A stretch of 64,000 nucleotides of DNA from Xestospongia bergquistia (Eukaryota; Porifera; Demospongiae; Haplosclerida; Petrosiidae). The stretch covers positions 10,045,501 to 10,109,500 of the forward strand of contig OZ014411.1 of assembly GCA_963965975.1 (NCBI GenBank), written 5' to 3'. Under the pieces are notes generated by a model. It saw only the letters and a list, made by a program, of their open reading frames with translations, did not search any database and had not been told where the DNA came from. The number at the start of each line of letters is the position of its first letter. Position 1 is the first letter of the stretch. Both the position numbers and the translations under genes were made by a program. Of the stretch, positions 32,792 through 45,455 are shown piece after piece.

Positions 32792-35700
32792 ATGTCGATA
32801 GGACGATGTCCTCTCCCCCCTGATCCAGGATACGAGAGTACTAGTAACTACTACACTTGTCATACTTATGAGGGTAATTTTATTTAAGTAACATTTAGTA
32901 GTACTCTCCTTTAGACATTAATCAATTAGCTATTATATAAAGATTCAATTTAGTTGCTAGGTAACAAAGGAAAAGAAGAAATATTGTAATTTGAAAATGA
33001 CTGACAAAATCATCTCTCATAGATTATAAGTGATATTAGATGTCTAATATGTATTAGATACCATATATCCAGTAAAAGTTTTTAATGTGACTATGTACAA
33101 GGAAATTTAGATAAGATGAGCACACATATATAGGAGTTGCATACTATTATTATCCATGACACTTTTTTTCTTTCCATTTGTTTTCTGACTCCTTTTAATG
33201 CTACTTAATAATTTAGGGGAAAAGTCTTGTCATATATGTATGTAACTTTTATCTTGTTAGGTCAACCAGTTGGTCGTATCAGGCCAGAAGCTCAGGAGAT
33301 TGCCAAAAGACACACGGCGGGAATCATTTCTATGTTATTAACTAGTGAACCACATCAGCCACCATTAAGTAGTCGACGTAAGTACATGACAAGTTAACAG
33401 TAGATTAGTAGTATTTACAATGTAGGGATATGAGCTTTGTTATTATTTGTTAATAGTGTTGATTAATGATATATTGAACACTATTCCTTAAATGTCAGTG
33501 TAAATGTATGATGATTATAAAATAATGTCATTTGACAAACCTAAGTTTCCTTCCTAAAAATTTTTCTTGGTATTTTTGAAAATACATGTTGAGTAATTTT
33601 CAAAGTAATCCTAATAATGGATGTTTAGCATATTTTAAAATGGAATATTTACAGTAAATTATTATTATTATTATCATTATTGTAATGATTGAGTTTCACC
33701 CACAACATTCTAAATTTTCTCTATGATATGTGGCTTAATAGAACAGTTAGTCAGTAATTGTTGTAGCTTAAATAAAAGTACTGTCTGACCTTTTTAGAGG
33801 GTTTGTTTAAAAAAATTATTTGCAAGTGAAAAAACTGTAATTTCAACAGACTTGAATGAAGTTATATTCTACTAATATTACTATAACTATTCAATCATTA
33901 AAGACAAACACAAGATAAGAAGAAATTACCTGACTTTTAGCTAAAAATTTTACATGTATTGAATATATTAAAAATTGGCCATGCCACTTTTGAATCTACC
34001 TGTTCCAGCCTTTCTTTTTTTAGATACATTAGCTTAGTTTGTTTACATTAGAATAATTTTTGGATCAAGTTATATTATATACTGTAAAGCTAACCACAAA
34101 GAATGTTTCTGTCTGTTTTTTTTTCTTGTGTTCCCAATAGTTCAAAGACCAAACCAGCTGTTACTGGTTGATCTCTGAAGGTTATAACTTGTTTTCTGCT
34201 TTCTAGTGTAATTTAGTCTATTTCCAATGTTGTGTTCCATCTCTTCAATCTTTACTTAAATATATACTAAGCTAAGTAGAAATGCTAACATATTTGACCT
34301 CAAACCTTATTTGTTTGTGTATTAATTCATATTAAATTACTTTAATGGTTATTCTTGTACATCCAGGTCCTATTAAAAAGAACCACCTCCAAGCCAATAA
34401 GAAGAGAATTAAGGAGTTACAAGTAAGATGTCAATCAAGACAACGGGAAAGTAATGATAGTCAGTTGCTGCCACCACGTGTTGATAGATATAGCCATGTA
34501 CCAGCTAAAGTTACTCCTCATTTGGGAAAGGTACAATAACATATATCTAGTTTATGTTCATGAACAATTATACATGTAGATAGATGCATAGTGAGTGTTA
34601 ATTAACCTTGCTGTGTGTGAGCATGTAGCGAGGGTTAATGTAGTCTGTCAGTGTGTGTGTCTGTCTGTCTGTTATCTGGGCAAATGACTTTGAACTGCTT
34701 TAAATTGGCAAACACGACACTGATAGCCACCAAACTATAGTGGACGATAGCAAAACTTCTGTACTTCTTAAGAATACTGCCAAAAGGAGAGTCAAACAAG
34801 CAAAAGCTTTAAAAGTCTGAAAAACTTTTGAAAAAGCACAGCTTTCAGTGAAGACTTGAGAATTCAATAAAAACCTCCTGCATACAGCTTATGACATTTT
34901 TTAATCTGTAACAGGTATTGTAGTCTTAGAGAATACTATAAGAAGGTTTGCAAATTTATCATATTTCCTTGAATAGAGGCCTCCTTCAATTAGAGGTCCA
35001 ATCCTGAATTGAGGCTTGGGTAATTTTAAGCCAAATAGTAAATAGAGACCTAGTCACAAATCAGGTGTACTGACTATGTCCTTGCCACATCTAGCTATAT
35101 GTGCTCCCACTTTTTGAGTTATCGAAATGTTCAAGCACAAATCTCTCTTTTAAACCTACAATTGTGACTGTCCAAACATACATCCCAGCAGCTGCTATGA
35201 GAGTTTAGTGTGAATGTTGTTAGATTAACATTTGTTGCTAGAATAAAAACCTCGCTTGTTTAGAGACCTGGTCAAAAGTCTTGGAAAAAAAGGGGCCAGA
35301 CCTCTGTTTGAGGAAATGTGGTCTGTTGTTTGATTTAGGGTAGGATATGCCAAACATAGAGCAACTTTTTAGCTTATACTAGGACTTAACAATATTAGAG
35401 ACAATATGACAAGAAATCCACAAAGATTGGATTAATTTCTTTAATACTAAATTGTTGTTCTATTTTGTTCACAAAAGAGAAAATTCATAAACATTTTATT
35501 TATTAGCCTTGTAGATATAGTGTTACTGATACTATTGAGAGTCCAAAGGTCAAGGCCAAAGAAAAAGAGAATGAAGGTTTTGTTACTCATAGATATCTTT
35601 CCAGTAGAGACTGTGATGCTGCTCAGTATACCTCAGATCACTTCACTGTTAATAGTACCGACAAAATTAAGGTGATGAGACTGATCTGTATATATATATT

Positions 35701-38197
35701 ATTGGGTGGATAATTATCCATTATCTTGACTCTATATTGAATGACTCTATATTGTATTTGGGTGAGTATGAAAGATAAATCAAATACAAGGAAGACAGAT
35801 CCAATGTTTACCAATATTGAACAGTTAGCCAACCAATGAGAGGTTTATTGTACAGATAACTTTTATCTCACAAGAATACAATATGAATTATATACAGATA
35901 TACATTAGTGTTGACAGCACAACATCTATCCATAAAATGCTTTGATCTTTTGTTGTGTCTTGTAATAACATAGCATTGCAAAAGCTCATCTTCAGGTAGT
36001 AGTAGTATGCCACAGTCAATCAACAATTACTTCCATTTTTATAAACAGCCATGTAGCAACATACTATCAAATAAATAATGATATTGGATAATGTCCATTT
36101 GGGAAAATTCTATGCTATAATATATAAGTGAAAAAGTCGCTTGTCTTTGTAGTTTTAATAGGAGCTTTACTAGAAACTATTTATAAGTATCGGAATTCCT
36201 TTCAAGAGGTAACTACATTGTTTATGCTGTCAGTTAAATGATATATTATTAGTTTATCTTAATACCATACACAACTCTATAACAATAACTCATTGCATTT
36301 GTGGATACCTAATATTATTGTCACAATATTTCAGTCTAACAACACCCCATTATTCTATCTTAGTGAGGTCTTTCGACATTGTTGCTTACAACAGTAGGAA
36401 CTTACAAATATTAACACATATGTACAGTATACACGTAGCAGGTTATTTTTCATTACAAGGAAATTTTCTCTCTTCACTGTGAGAGCTGATTTATAAAATT
36501 TTCTAAATGCTTAAGTATTATTAAGAACATCACACACATTGCAATCAATAAATTTTGTCTGAACACTGTCTTAAAAATATTTAGTAACAATAACAGACTT
36601 TTCATCCTTGGAATTTATTCAATACTAGGTATGTGGTATAATAGCCTTATACAGGTATAATATACATAGATGATTCATCACTGGTATCTTTGACATTATA
36701 ACATGAATGCTTACTGAGGGATGTCATTCAGGCATTTCAAGTGAAAATATTCAGAGCAACATTATTATAGTCATTACCTTCCTTTAAGCATTTTATATGT
36801 GTCTGAAAATTTATGAGCAATATCAATTTGAGCTTGAATCTGTATTGATTGTAGTATGTTAAATTATAAACTAATTTTCTATTTCTTTTATTAGTCAAAA
36901 CGTAACTTTTTAGCTGAAAATATTACGGGAGTCTCTCAATATAAGAGAAAACAACCTCCTAAACAAGTCTCAATTCAAATGGAACAAGATAAAAGAGAGA
37001 AAGACATTGCTGCTCACCAGAAAGGTGTAATACCACAATAGTAAGTTAATAGACATGTATTCAGTGTTCCTAAGTCTTGTGACAATTGTCTTATTTGTGT
37101 CTTCATGTATTTTGTATACTGCTTACACTTAAATAATGGCTTTGTAAATATGTTGTATTTTAATAATATCGAAGCCCCCCCTACATGTATAAGCCCCCCT
37201 ATATTTATAAGCCCCCTATATATATAAGCCCCCCTATATGCTTGTCATCTGCTATTTTTTTACTTACTAACATGTGTCTTTAGTTTAGTACAGAGGAAGG
37301 AACAATGGAAGAGAGAGGAAGAAGAACGACAAGCCAGTATGCCAGATCCTTCCATTCCACCAGAACACATTCTCATGCCAAAACATGAACAGCAACAAAC
37401 ACTGCAACTACTTAGACAACGTAAGTCTCTATCATTTTAGTAAGTCTCTATCATTGTAGTAAGTAATATCCAATCACTTGTTGTCTTTCATTTGACTTTT
37501 GCCTGAAAAATGTGAACTTGACCTATTTATTGAAACATTTCTAGAGTATACACCCTAAGATTATTTTGGTAATCATGATATGTGTTAGCAAGGACAAAAC
37601 AAACTTTTAGATGAAACAGCTTTTTTGTTAGACAAAATGAGATTAATTAAAAAAATGATATAGTTTTCATTTTATTCAATTTATTAACTTGGAATCCATT
37701 TTATTTGAACTTTATGGTTGTCATAGAATATTTATTCAATATTCCTATACAATGATTGTGTTACTATACTTAATGACAGGGATTAAGTTCATGTAGTTTA
37801 ATATACAAGTATGATATAATCTCTCTTCTTTTGTATATCATAAACTAAATACACTAACTTTATGTTAACATGTTCCTTTATATATCCACTATATAATTCA
37901 ATGTACCAAGTACCCAATATGAAGTAACTAAGCTTATGTCATTTTACACAAATGAAACAAACTTATAATTATTTATATATGACATTAATTTTTATTTATA
38001 TATTAATTAGATTATTATCATTCTTTTGTTATTTAGATCGTGAAAAACTACTTGAAGAGCTTCATTCTCTTCCTTTAACTGCTGATACATTACGAGTCAC
38101 TTCAAGGAGGACACAGTTAGAGTCAAGACTAGTAGAAGTTGAGGATGCCATTGAAATATTCTCTAGACCCAAAGTTTTTGTTAAAATTGATGAATAA
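32792..38197 (+). CDS. ENKD1: Enkurin-domain protein, ENKD1-like
   Basis: Seven exons: 32792-32873, 33261-33377, 34367-34530, 35507-35671, 36895-37040, 37284-37420, 38037-38197. Phases match, giving 323 residues. The C-terminal ~100 residues are an enkurin domain: GVIPQYLVQRKEQWKREEEE, DPSIPPEHILMPKHEQQQTL, LLEELHSLPLTADTLRVTSR, ending EIFSRPKVFVKID. The spacing and the terminal RPKVFVK motif fit ENKD1 better than enkurin itself. ENKD1 proteins bind microtubules and act at cilia or centrosomes in vertebrates, so that role is extrapolated. The N-terminal half (GRIRPEAQEIAKRHTAGIIS, then a basic coiled segment) is less conserved. No signal peptide or membrane segment is seen. The gene is divergent from TCF, and intron 3 carries two transposon-like repeats. 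Confidence 0.85.
34600..34900 (-). repeat. Dispersed repeat, inverted copy of the 61-63 kb element
   Basis: Read on the minus strand, this stretch matches the ends of the ~870-bp units near 61.2, 62.1 and 63.0 kb (GAAAGCTGTGCTTTTTCAAA, CTTTTGGCAGTATTCTTAAG) and continues into the 63.07-63.15 kb segment (CACTATAGTTTGGTGGCTA). It lies in an ENKD1 intron. The family is unknown. Confidence 0.8.
34969..35325. mobile_element. MITE-like element with inverted ends in ENKD1 intron
   Basis: The element begins ATTTCCTTGAATAGAGGCCTC and ends with the inverse, CCAGACCTCTGTTTGAGGAAA. Internal copies of AGAGGTCC, GAGACCTAG and GAGACCTGG suggest further inverted structure. About 350 bp with no coding capacity. 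Autonomous partner unknown. Confidence 0.6.
37170..37245. repeat. Short C-rich tandem repeat
   Basis: Four units of about 20 bp of the form AAGCCCCCCTATATxTAT lie in the intron before the penultimate ENKD1 exon. Confidence 0.75.
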
Positions 38198-38635
38198 TGA
38201 TGATCAGATAATATTATTTGATGACTCATGTTGCTATTATTCCCATCACTTTATAGCTATTATGTGTCATTACTGACTTTCATTTATTTACTAATGATTC
38301 TGTATTGATGATTTTGCCATTTGTTGCTCATTTTTGAGAGCTTGCATACTGCAATTGTACTATAATGGAGACACAATTGATTTAGTATAGTCTCTGCTGG
38401 TTTTGGTCATGGTCTGCAAATAAGTAGTCCACATCCAGCATTTCTTGTCTTTGTATATAATCTATACTTGCATAGTGTTATATCTCTAACATGAAGGTTT
38501 TTACATACCAAGATCAATTTGGTGTTTGTCTTGATGACAGAGAGTTTCTATTACATCCCTGATGAAGTTTATCATGGATACTAGTACTCATTATATTGCT
38601 ATATAATTAAAGTTAGTTACAATACCATTATTAAA

Positions 38636-39160
38636 ATGATAACAAGGACTATATAGCAGCTAACTTCATAAAAAATTCAAGTAATTTGTCTACCAATAAT
38701 TATCCATTTACAATTCAGACTATGGGCTGCATTAAAATTGAGAATTGTTCTATTTAGCAATTTTCTGAGCACAACCAATTACTCAACTTGACAGGGAACT
38801 GTATATATAGCTTACTTCAAAACAACATTTGGCTACCAAAGATTTTGGCCATTTTTTAATTTGGACTAGTCAAGAATTGAGATTCTGTCTGTCACGAAAT
38901 CACTTGAAAGTTTTATGGAGTTAACTATATAGGTCCTTGTTAAGTGACATTATTATTACAACTCTCAAACAAGAAGGACCCCAAACACTGCATTAGATTT
39001 TTAAAAGTATTATAATTAATAATATAGTTAACTTCATAAAACATTCAAGTGATTTTGATACCAATGATTATGTGTGGTATGAGAATCAGTCCAAGTCACC
39101 AAATCACTTGAAATATTTATGGAGTTAGCTATATAGGTCCTTATTAAGTGACATTTGTAT
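38636..39160. mobile_element. Two related inverted-repeat (MITE-like) elements
   Basis: The first element (about 38636-38960) has ~45-bp imperfect inverted ends: AACAAGGACTATATAGCAGC at the left and TATATAGGTCCTTGTTAAGTG at the right. A second, shorter element (about 39020-39160) repeats the same inverted ends (AGTTAACTTCATAAAACATTC and the matching GAGTTAGCTATATAGGTCC). No coding sequence is seen. They lie just downstream of the ENKD1-like gene. Confidence 0.7.
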
Positions 39161-39339
39161 TACTGCTCTTGAAAATTGCATTAGACTTTAAAAATTATTA
39201 TTATAATGTTCTTTAGCTAGTGTATGCACATGTACATGTAAATTAATGAATCTTTTTTTAGACTTTTGCAAAGTCATCATTGTCTAAGTACTGGCAGTCA
39301 GTCCTTGGTTTGAGTCCTTGGGAAGTTTGTATAAAAGTA

Positions 39340-39870
39340 CTGAATTATCGCACCCTTTTGCCTCATTTCCTCCACCCATAGATTGTGCTATAACTCATTG
39401 AGTCATTAGGATGATGTCTACTCTCGAGACAATATGCTTTCTCTATGTTGACTATGTCCTGTTAATATTAGTGGAGATGCTGTCTCTGATGCCATCTAAA
39501 ATTCTGTCAATAAGAATGCCTTTAGATAATTGACCAGAAACTTCAGCACATTTTGATTGTGATATTTGTAAGTGTCCAACTTGTTTGTCATGATCATAGT
39601 GTGTGTCATATAGTTCTACTCTAATTAATTCAGTGTACTTGTCACTTGTAAGAGTTAAAGTTACTCTGCAATGAGTTTATTTTCTTTGTTCCTTGTGACC
39701 TCAAACTAGTTGTTTCACAACAAAACAATACACCTGTTACAATAGAGTAAATTGCCTCCCTATCCATTGTCTCCTTCTTCCCTGTAGCTCTTATGTAAGA
39801 TGAGTCTGTTGCTACCTCTGGTTCCTCTTTCCACTGTAAAAACTCTGTAGAAGGTTAGGTGTAGTGTAAT
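39340..39870 (-). pseudogene. Decayed MULE-type transposase fragment
   Basis: On the minus strand, overlapping frames spell pieces of the N-terminal region found in MULE/FAR1-type transposases: ATGKKETMD, SLRSQGTKKINSL, SGQLSKGILIDRILDGIRDS and, in another frame, NIEKAYCLESRHHPNDSMS. The order is right but at least two frameshifts and internal stops separate them. No DDE core or SWIM finger is visible. This is an old relic and could not be functional. Confidence 0.5.
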
Positions 39871-39879
39871 GAAAGAAAT

Positions 39880-42126
39880 GTTATAGGTACATTATATTAA
39901 ACACAAAGTGAAGTATCCTTTATTGCATACCACTTTTAAAGATTGATTACAAGTAATTAATCTTATTTAGCAATAGTGATATGTATTACCAATACTGCAG
40001 CACAGTATAAAGCTTGTATAACTATTCATAACAAACCTTACATTATGTAATGTTTCTGTTTCGATATTGAATTTGTGGTTCTCATTAAGATTGTTGCCTT
40101 AGTTGTTTGAGTCCATCACAGTACTCGATAATCACAGTATCATGTACATTATGTTTTATTACTGTCTATTATTTATTTTAAAAATTATATAATAATTAAT
40201 GAAAAACCACGTCCACTATGAAATTAAGTACTTCTTCCTCTGGCTAGGGCAGTCTAATAAATTACTGTCACAACAACAACAAACTTAGTCAGCAGTGCGC
40301 CAAACCAATTGAAAAGGCTTTCTTATTTTTCTAATAGACGAAGGATCCTAGTATATTCAGGTATTTAACTTACAATAATAATTACAGACAAATAATACCG
40401 CGACTATAATGTATATAGCCTATATAGTGTATATAGACACTACTAGAGAACTAGAACAGAACCACAAGACTCAAATGTGTTGATCTGGTATGGTACCTCT
40501 TACCGATTTAACACGAGACAGAACTTATGTCTCTGTGGTTTAGGTCTCTAAGCCATAAAACAGACTTTTCTACAGACTTCAGAAAGAGATTCGTGTCTTG
40601 AACTTGATATGGTGCCACAAAATCAACTCTTTTTGATCAATCTCATGTCTCTTTTGTTAATAGCTATAAATTAACTATTATTAACATTCCTATTAGTAAG
40701 TAACAACTATTAATATATAATTTTAAATTATTATAATTTAAACTCCAGTTAAATTTTTCGTAGCTTCAGGATAGTCATTTAAGCTACAATTTCCACTGTT
40801 GAAACACTCGAAGAGAGTTTGTACCCGTTTTTCCTTTTCTCTAATTTTTGTTCATGGTGACAATGTAGCTTCACTCTCAAAAGTAGCCATTTTCATTCAT
40901 GTTGTAGCGTTTTTCTTCTTCATCACATTTACTAACTTACTAGCCATACTAACTTATAATTGACAAATGTAACTGCTTGCAATGGAGAGCTTTTATACTT
41001 GGGAAGCTAGATTTTGATAAGTTAAAGTTAATTGCTCAAAGAGGAGGAGGTTAGAGGAAGTTAAGTGTGATACTTGTTAAGAGAATGTGACGCTATTTAA
41101 TTATTGTTCAAAGGGAGTTGATCTTACAGGATTGATCAAAAAATAGTTGATTATGTTGAGAGTTGATCTTGTGGGAATTGATCTCATAGGATGAACTCCT
41201 TTAACTCATCCCTTGGATCTGGTATTGATTGAGTACTAGTTTGGATTGAGGCTTAAGTCTATCTTGTATCTGTCAGTTGTCTTTAGCTAGTAATATTTCT
41301 CTAATCTAAACCCATAATAAACTAGACCTAGGATGGATGAACTGAAAGTATTTAGGAATCTTTGATGTGATAGTTTTAAAGATTGCATCATTTAAACAGT
41401 TCCTATGGCTAATAAAATATTGTGTGTGTCATCAGTATTGAAAGAAAAACCACCTAGTTTGTGAAGTGATATTACTCAGTTTCCTCATTTTAGTATTCTA
41501 TTACAAGTATACATACAGGGTGTATCAAAAAGTATTGGCTAGTATTAATATATGTGTAGCATTGATGTTGTCTAAATTCCGTAAGGGAAGCTAGAAGATA
41601 GCCTTACAATAATAATTATAGTATAACATAAATAGATATAACTTATGACTTGTGTTAAAGCTATCTAGGCAATTGCAAATATTCTCAGGTTTATGTTTCT
41701 TATCATATGAAAGCATCTATTGTTCTAATCTAATAATTAAGACTTTTTTAAGGTATCAAACTTTTTAAAACAATTCTATTAAATTAATGAGCATCTATGA
41801 TGGTAATTAGTCTTGAGACTTCTCATTGGTTGAAACTTGTTTAGAACAAATTGTTGACTAATGAAGTCACTTTCATCATCTAATATAACTACTACTATAT
41901 GGACCTTACATTGTGTAAATGTTTGTTTTATATTGTATTTGTTGAAAACTGTTAAAATAAATAGTGATATGTATTATTTTATTATAATTATTTGTATTTT
42001 GAAATGTTAACTAAGACTTTATATGATAGACTGTGTTCATTATAAGCCTTAAATGGAATTATATTTTCAGTATATTTAGTCTAGCTTCTAAAATTTAAAT
42101 TATATCTTCATCTTCTGCTTTAGAAC
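39880..42126. other. Intergenic, no gene seen
   Basis: AT-rich sequence without supported exons on either strand. Around 40400-40650 there are repeated motifs with weak inverted symmetry (GATCTGGTATGGTACC, CTTGATATGGTGCCAC) that may be another short element. Confidence 0.4.
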
Positions 42127-43729
42127 ATGGCAGGTGTTTTTGAGAGTTATGAACATCAGTTTTCTACCATAACAGCTGACATCACAGCAAGAATTGGGAA
42201 AATACCTAACTTAGTTGGAAGTGAGTGTTTAGTAAGTCAAAATACTATTGATGACATCATTGCTTTCTTTGTAGCTGAAAAGAAAACAGCTATTGGAGTT
42301 GTTCAAGGGAATATTGATGAAGCTGGAGAATTGGTAATTTAAAATACAATGATAATCTCCAAGGGTTGTCCCCTTAATATTATCATATAGATAGAGCATT
42401 AATTGAATTACATGTACACAACACCACTATATACATAGTTAAAAGAGCTTTGTTATATTCTGTAGTCTCTCCAATACTTCTGCCAAGTCAGTAATTTTTG
42501 GCATTATCATACTTCAAAACACGTATAGGATGATTTACTACATAGTCTAATACTACCACATGTGTAATGATGGGTGTGGTCAGCTTTATTGAATTGATAA
42601 TTAACTTAATAATCAAAATCACTGTAGCATCAAGAACATTACTTTAATTTAAAGTCTATCAACACAATGTCAATATCATATCTCTTGTTGTTCAATGTTG
42701 TGATTAGTAATGTGTTATTCAGTTATTTAATTACTGAGTTTAATTTTCTCATTATTTTATTTATTATAATATATCCTATTAAATGTAATATTGTTCTCAA
42801 TTCTTTAGTTGGATCAAATGGATTTAGAGGTCCATGATGTACCTCAAGATTTAAGACCAGAATATAGACAACGTTTAACAAGTTATAAACATGAGCTGGA
42901 GAGACTAAGGAAAGAGTTTGTAAGTTTTAACAAGATTATAACTGTAGAATATAATAGAATACTAATATCAAGATTTTTAATTTTATTTATGCCATTGGAA
43001 TATAGTTTTATATGACTATAGAGCTATCTTACTACATTTGATATACTAGTCTACTAATTATATTATAATAACATTAACCTTGGCTAACATAATTTTGAGC
43101 ATAGTAAAATAAATTATTATAAATTGACATTTTATTAGTACACTCTAAGTAGATATATATTATTAATATAGCGTGAAGCTCAAGTAGCTATTGGAGATGA
43201 GATCACACATAGTGAACTATTTAAAAGTGAGGAACTACATACCTCAGAAGATCAGGTATAGTCATGTATTGTTTATTGTTTGTTGTATGGACAATTGGAC
43301 AGGCAAAAGAATTTTTTTGATGTCTTTGGAATATAGTCTTATATCACATAGAATTGTTTGACAACATCTGATATACTAGACTACTTATTTTTTTGAAAAT
43401 AATCTGCTAGTACACAGTGGTATTTTTGTTGTTTAAACAAATTCTCCTTCAAATAAGATAAAAAGTAGTTCAGCTACTAATGTAATAGCAAACAAGTATT
43501 GAACTAAACACTCTCTTTTAGTTTGTCTTTCAGAGTTGTCAGTTTTTTCATACTGATAATTTTCATGTTGTAATGTCATGCACTACATGTACGTGTACAT
43601 TGTATTTACATGTACATTGTGTTATCATGTAGCTAAGAGTACATTTATATTATTATGATATTGACAATAACAATTCTTACTGTATTCTTCATGTTTATTT
43701 ATGTATTCTTGTAGGAGAGGGATTGCTGA
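42127..43729 (+). CDS. VTI1: VTI1-type SNARE N-terminal domain, apparently truncated
   Basis: Exons 42127-42220, 42275-42333, 42809-42919, 43172-43255 and a last short 43715-43729 give 120 residues in one phase. The start (FESYEHQF, TADITARIGKIPNLVG), the EKKTAIGVVQGNIDEAGELL block and LDQMDLEVHDVPQDLRPEYR match the N-terminal three-helix domain of VTI1, a Qb-SNARE of Golgi and endosomal fusion. Human VTI1A/B continue with a SNARE motif and a membrane anchor for a total near 220 residues. Here the reading frame meets TGA at 43727-43729, and no exon encoding those parts was found up to 51 kb. Either the gene is a truncated copy, or its 3' exons were displaced or lost near the repeats that follow. 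The last exon is the weakest part of the model. Confidence 0.65.
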
Positions 43730-43884
43730 AGAGTTGGATTTGCAAAATGTTTCCTAATCTTCCATATTGATCATTAATAATAAGATGTAATAATTAATGA
43801 AGTACCACGCCCCATGAATATTAAATAATTGTTCATGAAAGCTCCTTAAATAGGTCAAGGCTCAGTGACAATTTTATTAAATAT

Positions 43885-43887
<3 letters not shown>

Positions 43888-43962
<75 letters not shown>
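43888..43962. repeat. (TA)n microsatellite
   Basis: About 70 bp of TA dinucleotide just downstream of the truncated VTI1-like gene. Confidence 0.95.
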
Positions 43963-43967
<5 letters not shown>

Positions 43968-44333
43968 CATATTATGTTAACTATTTCATCATAAAAGTCA
44001 TCAGTCTCATTACCATTTTCTTTACATCTTTAATTATCTAATGATTTTTATTTTTTAAGCCCCTATAAAATTAAAATAATTATGATAAAAAATATTATCT
44101 TTAGTAGTGTTGTTCTAGTTTGCTTATTAAGTAGGACTAGTTTTATTCTTGGTCCTTAAAAGTTACAGTATTTTAGTAGTATTAATTATTTTAACAATCT
44201 CATCGATGCTATAGTAATCATGTTCATAGGTGTCGTTAGCTCTGGTAATCAATACGCACAACTAGCGTTAATGATATTCATAGGCGACAAACAGCGCGCC
44301 CCACAAGAGCATGAAGACAAAATCTGCAGTACA

Positions 44334-44340
44334 TATAAAA
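44334..44340 (+). promoter_or_regulatory. TATA box of structured RNA candidate, copy 1
   Basis: TATAAAA lies about 30 bp upstream of the predicted RNA 5' end, the spacing seen in type 3 RNA polymerase III promoters. The same box is present before copy 2 (49380-49386). A proximal sequence element would be expected near 44299-44316 but cannot be recognised without relatives. Confidence 0.55.
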
Positions 44341-44363
44341 GGAAATGAAAACCACCATAGATA

Positions 44364-44720
44364 GTTGTGTTGTGGGCCAGCGTTCTGCAATGCATCAGAC
44401 CTCTGAGATGGTTACCAGCATACTCTTCGGAGTATCCGAAAGGCCGACTAGGATAGGGCTGGTAGTCTCCCTTTAAACGAGAAGAGGCTGGTGTATTTGT
44501 GGTTCCCGGTTCCTGAATGCGACATTCCCTAAGAGCTGGAATCCCGTACGGCTGGTTTTAAGTTAGGGCGATGCTCCAGCCAGGATTACCTCGTCTTCGG
44601 ACGAGGGTTACCAAGCCAGGTGGCGGTCCCAGCTAGCAATAGCAGGGAATCCTGGAGCCTAAGTGGAAGCCTGAGTGGGTGAGCGAGTAGGAATCGTTTG
44701 GGCAACACAACATGTTTTTT
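44364..44720 (+). ncRNA. Candidate structured Pol III RNA, copy 1 (unidentified)
   Basis: GC-rich, hairpin-rich sequence in an AT-rich region. The ends pair (GTTGTGTTG at 44364 with CAACACAAC at 44703-44711), and a T-run follows at once (from 44714), as for a Pol III terminator. Strong internal hairpins with UUCG loops are visible (ATACTC-TTCG-GAGTAT and CCTCGTC-TTCG-GACGAGG), plus long-range pairs such as GCTCCAG with CTGGAGC and ATTCCCT with AGGGAAT. Length about 350 nt, similar to RNase P RNA or 7SK, and the motif CGAAAGGCCGAC loosely recalls the RNase P/MRP CR-I region. No confident family match could be made by eye. No open reading frame explains it. Confidence 0.6.
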
Positions 44721-45102
44721 TTTTTACTTTGACTAAATCTTTGCTTTATTTTAAACTACAAGAAATGTCAGTCAATCCAAAGTAAAGTTAATGTTAAGTT
44801 TTAGTTGCTAAAAGTCTAAATTAAAGGACATATTGGAAGTTCCTTTAATTTTAGTTCAACATAACACTAACTATAATAATATGTGAGACATCACGGATGA
44901 GATGTCTCACTGACTGAAGGTCTCCTTGTGCTAGCGCTGTCATCACAACATTGTCAATATTATAGTTTTCAATGTTCAATAATAAGTTCCACAATTGAGT
45001 CAGTAAGCTTGTTTGGAATAACAAAACATACCTTTTTTAAATGTAATAGAAATATGTTTATAATACTTCAAAACATTTTCAACTAGTACTGATTGTAACA
45101 TT

Positions 45103-45455
<353 letters not shown>

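Larger units (their letters stand above)
44034..45084. repeat. Segmental duplication, unit A (uninterrupted)
   Basis: This ~1.05 kb unit is repeated in the same orientation at 45560-45747 plus 49278-50124. Shared sequence runs from AATGATTTTTATTTTTTAAG to ACATTTTCAAC, with few differences. Unit A carries the first copy of the structured RNA candidate and is the empty-site reference for the retrotransposon inserted in unit B. Confidence 0.88.

Noticed and set aside
44364-44720. Telomerase RNA, because GTTAGGGC occurs in the structured RNA
   Set aside because: The plus-strand RNA contains the telomere sense motif and not the CCCTAA template, and the strand with the complement lacks the terminator and promoter signals.
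44364-44720. Signal recognition particle RNA, because GGGCAACA near the 3' end recalls the human 7SL end
   Set aside because: The conserved helix 8 motifs (GGAGCAGG with GGAA-type loop) and the Alu-domain start could not be found, so no SRP call was made.
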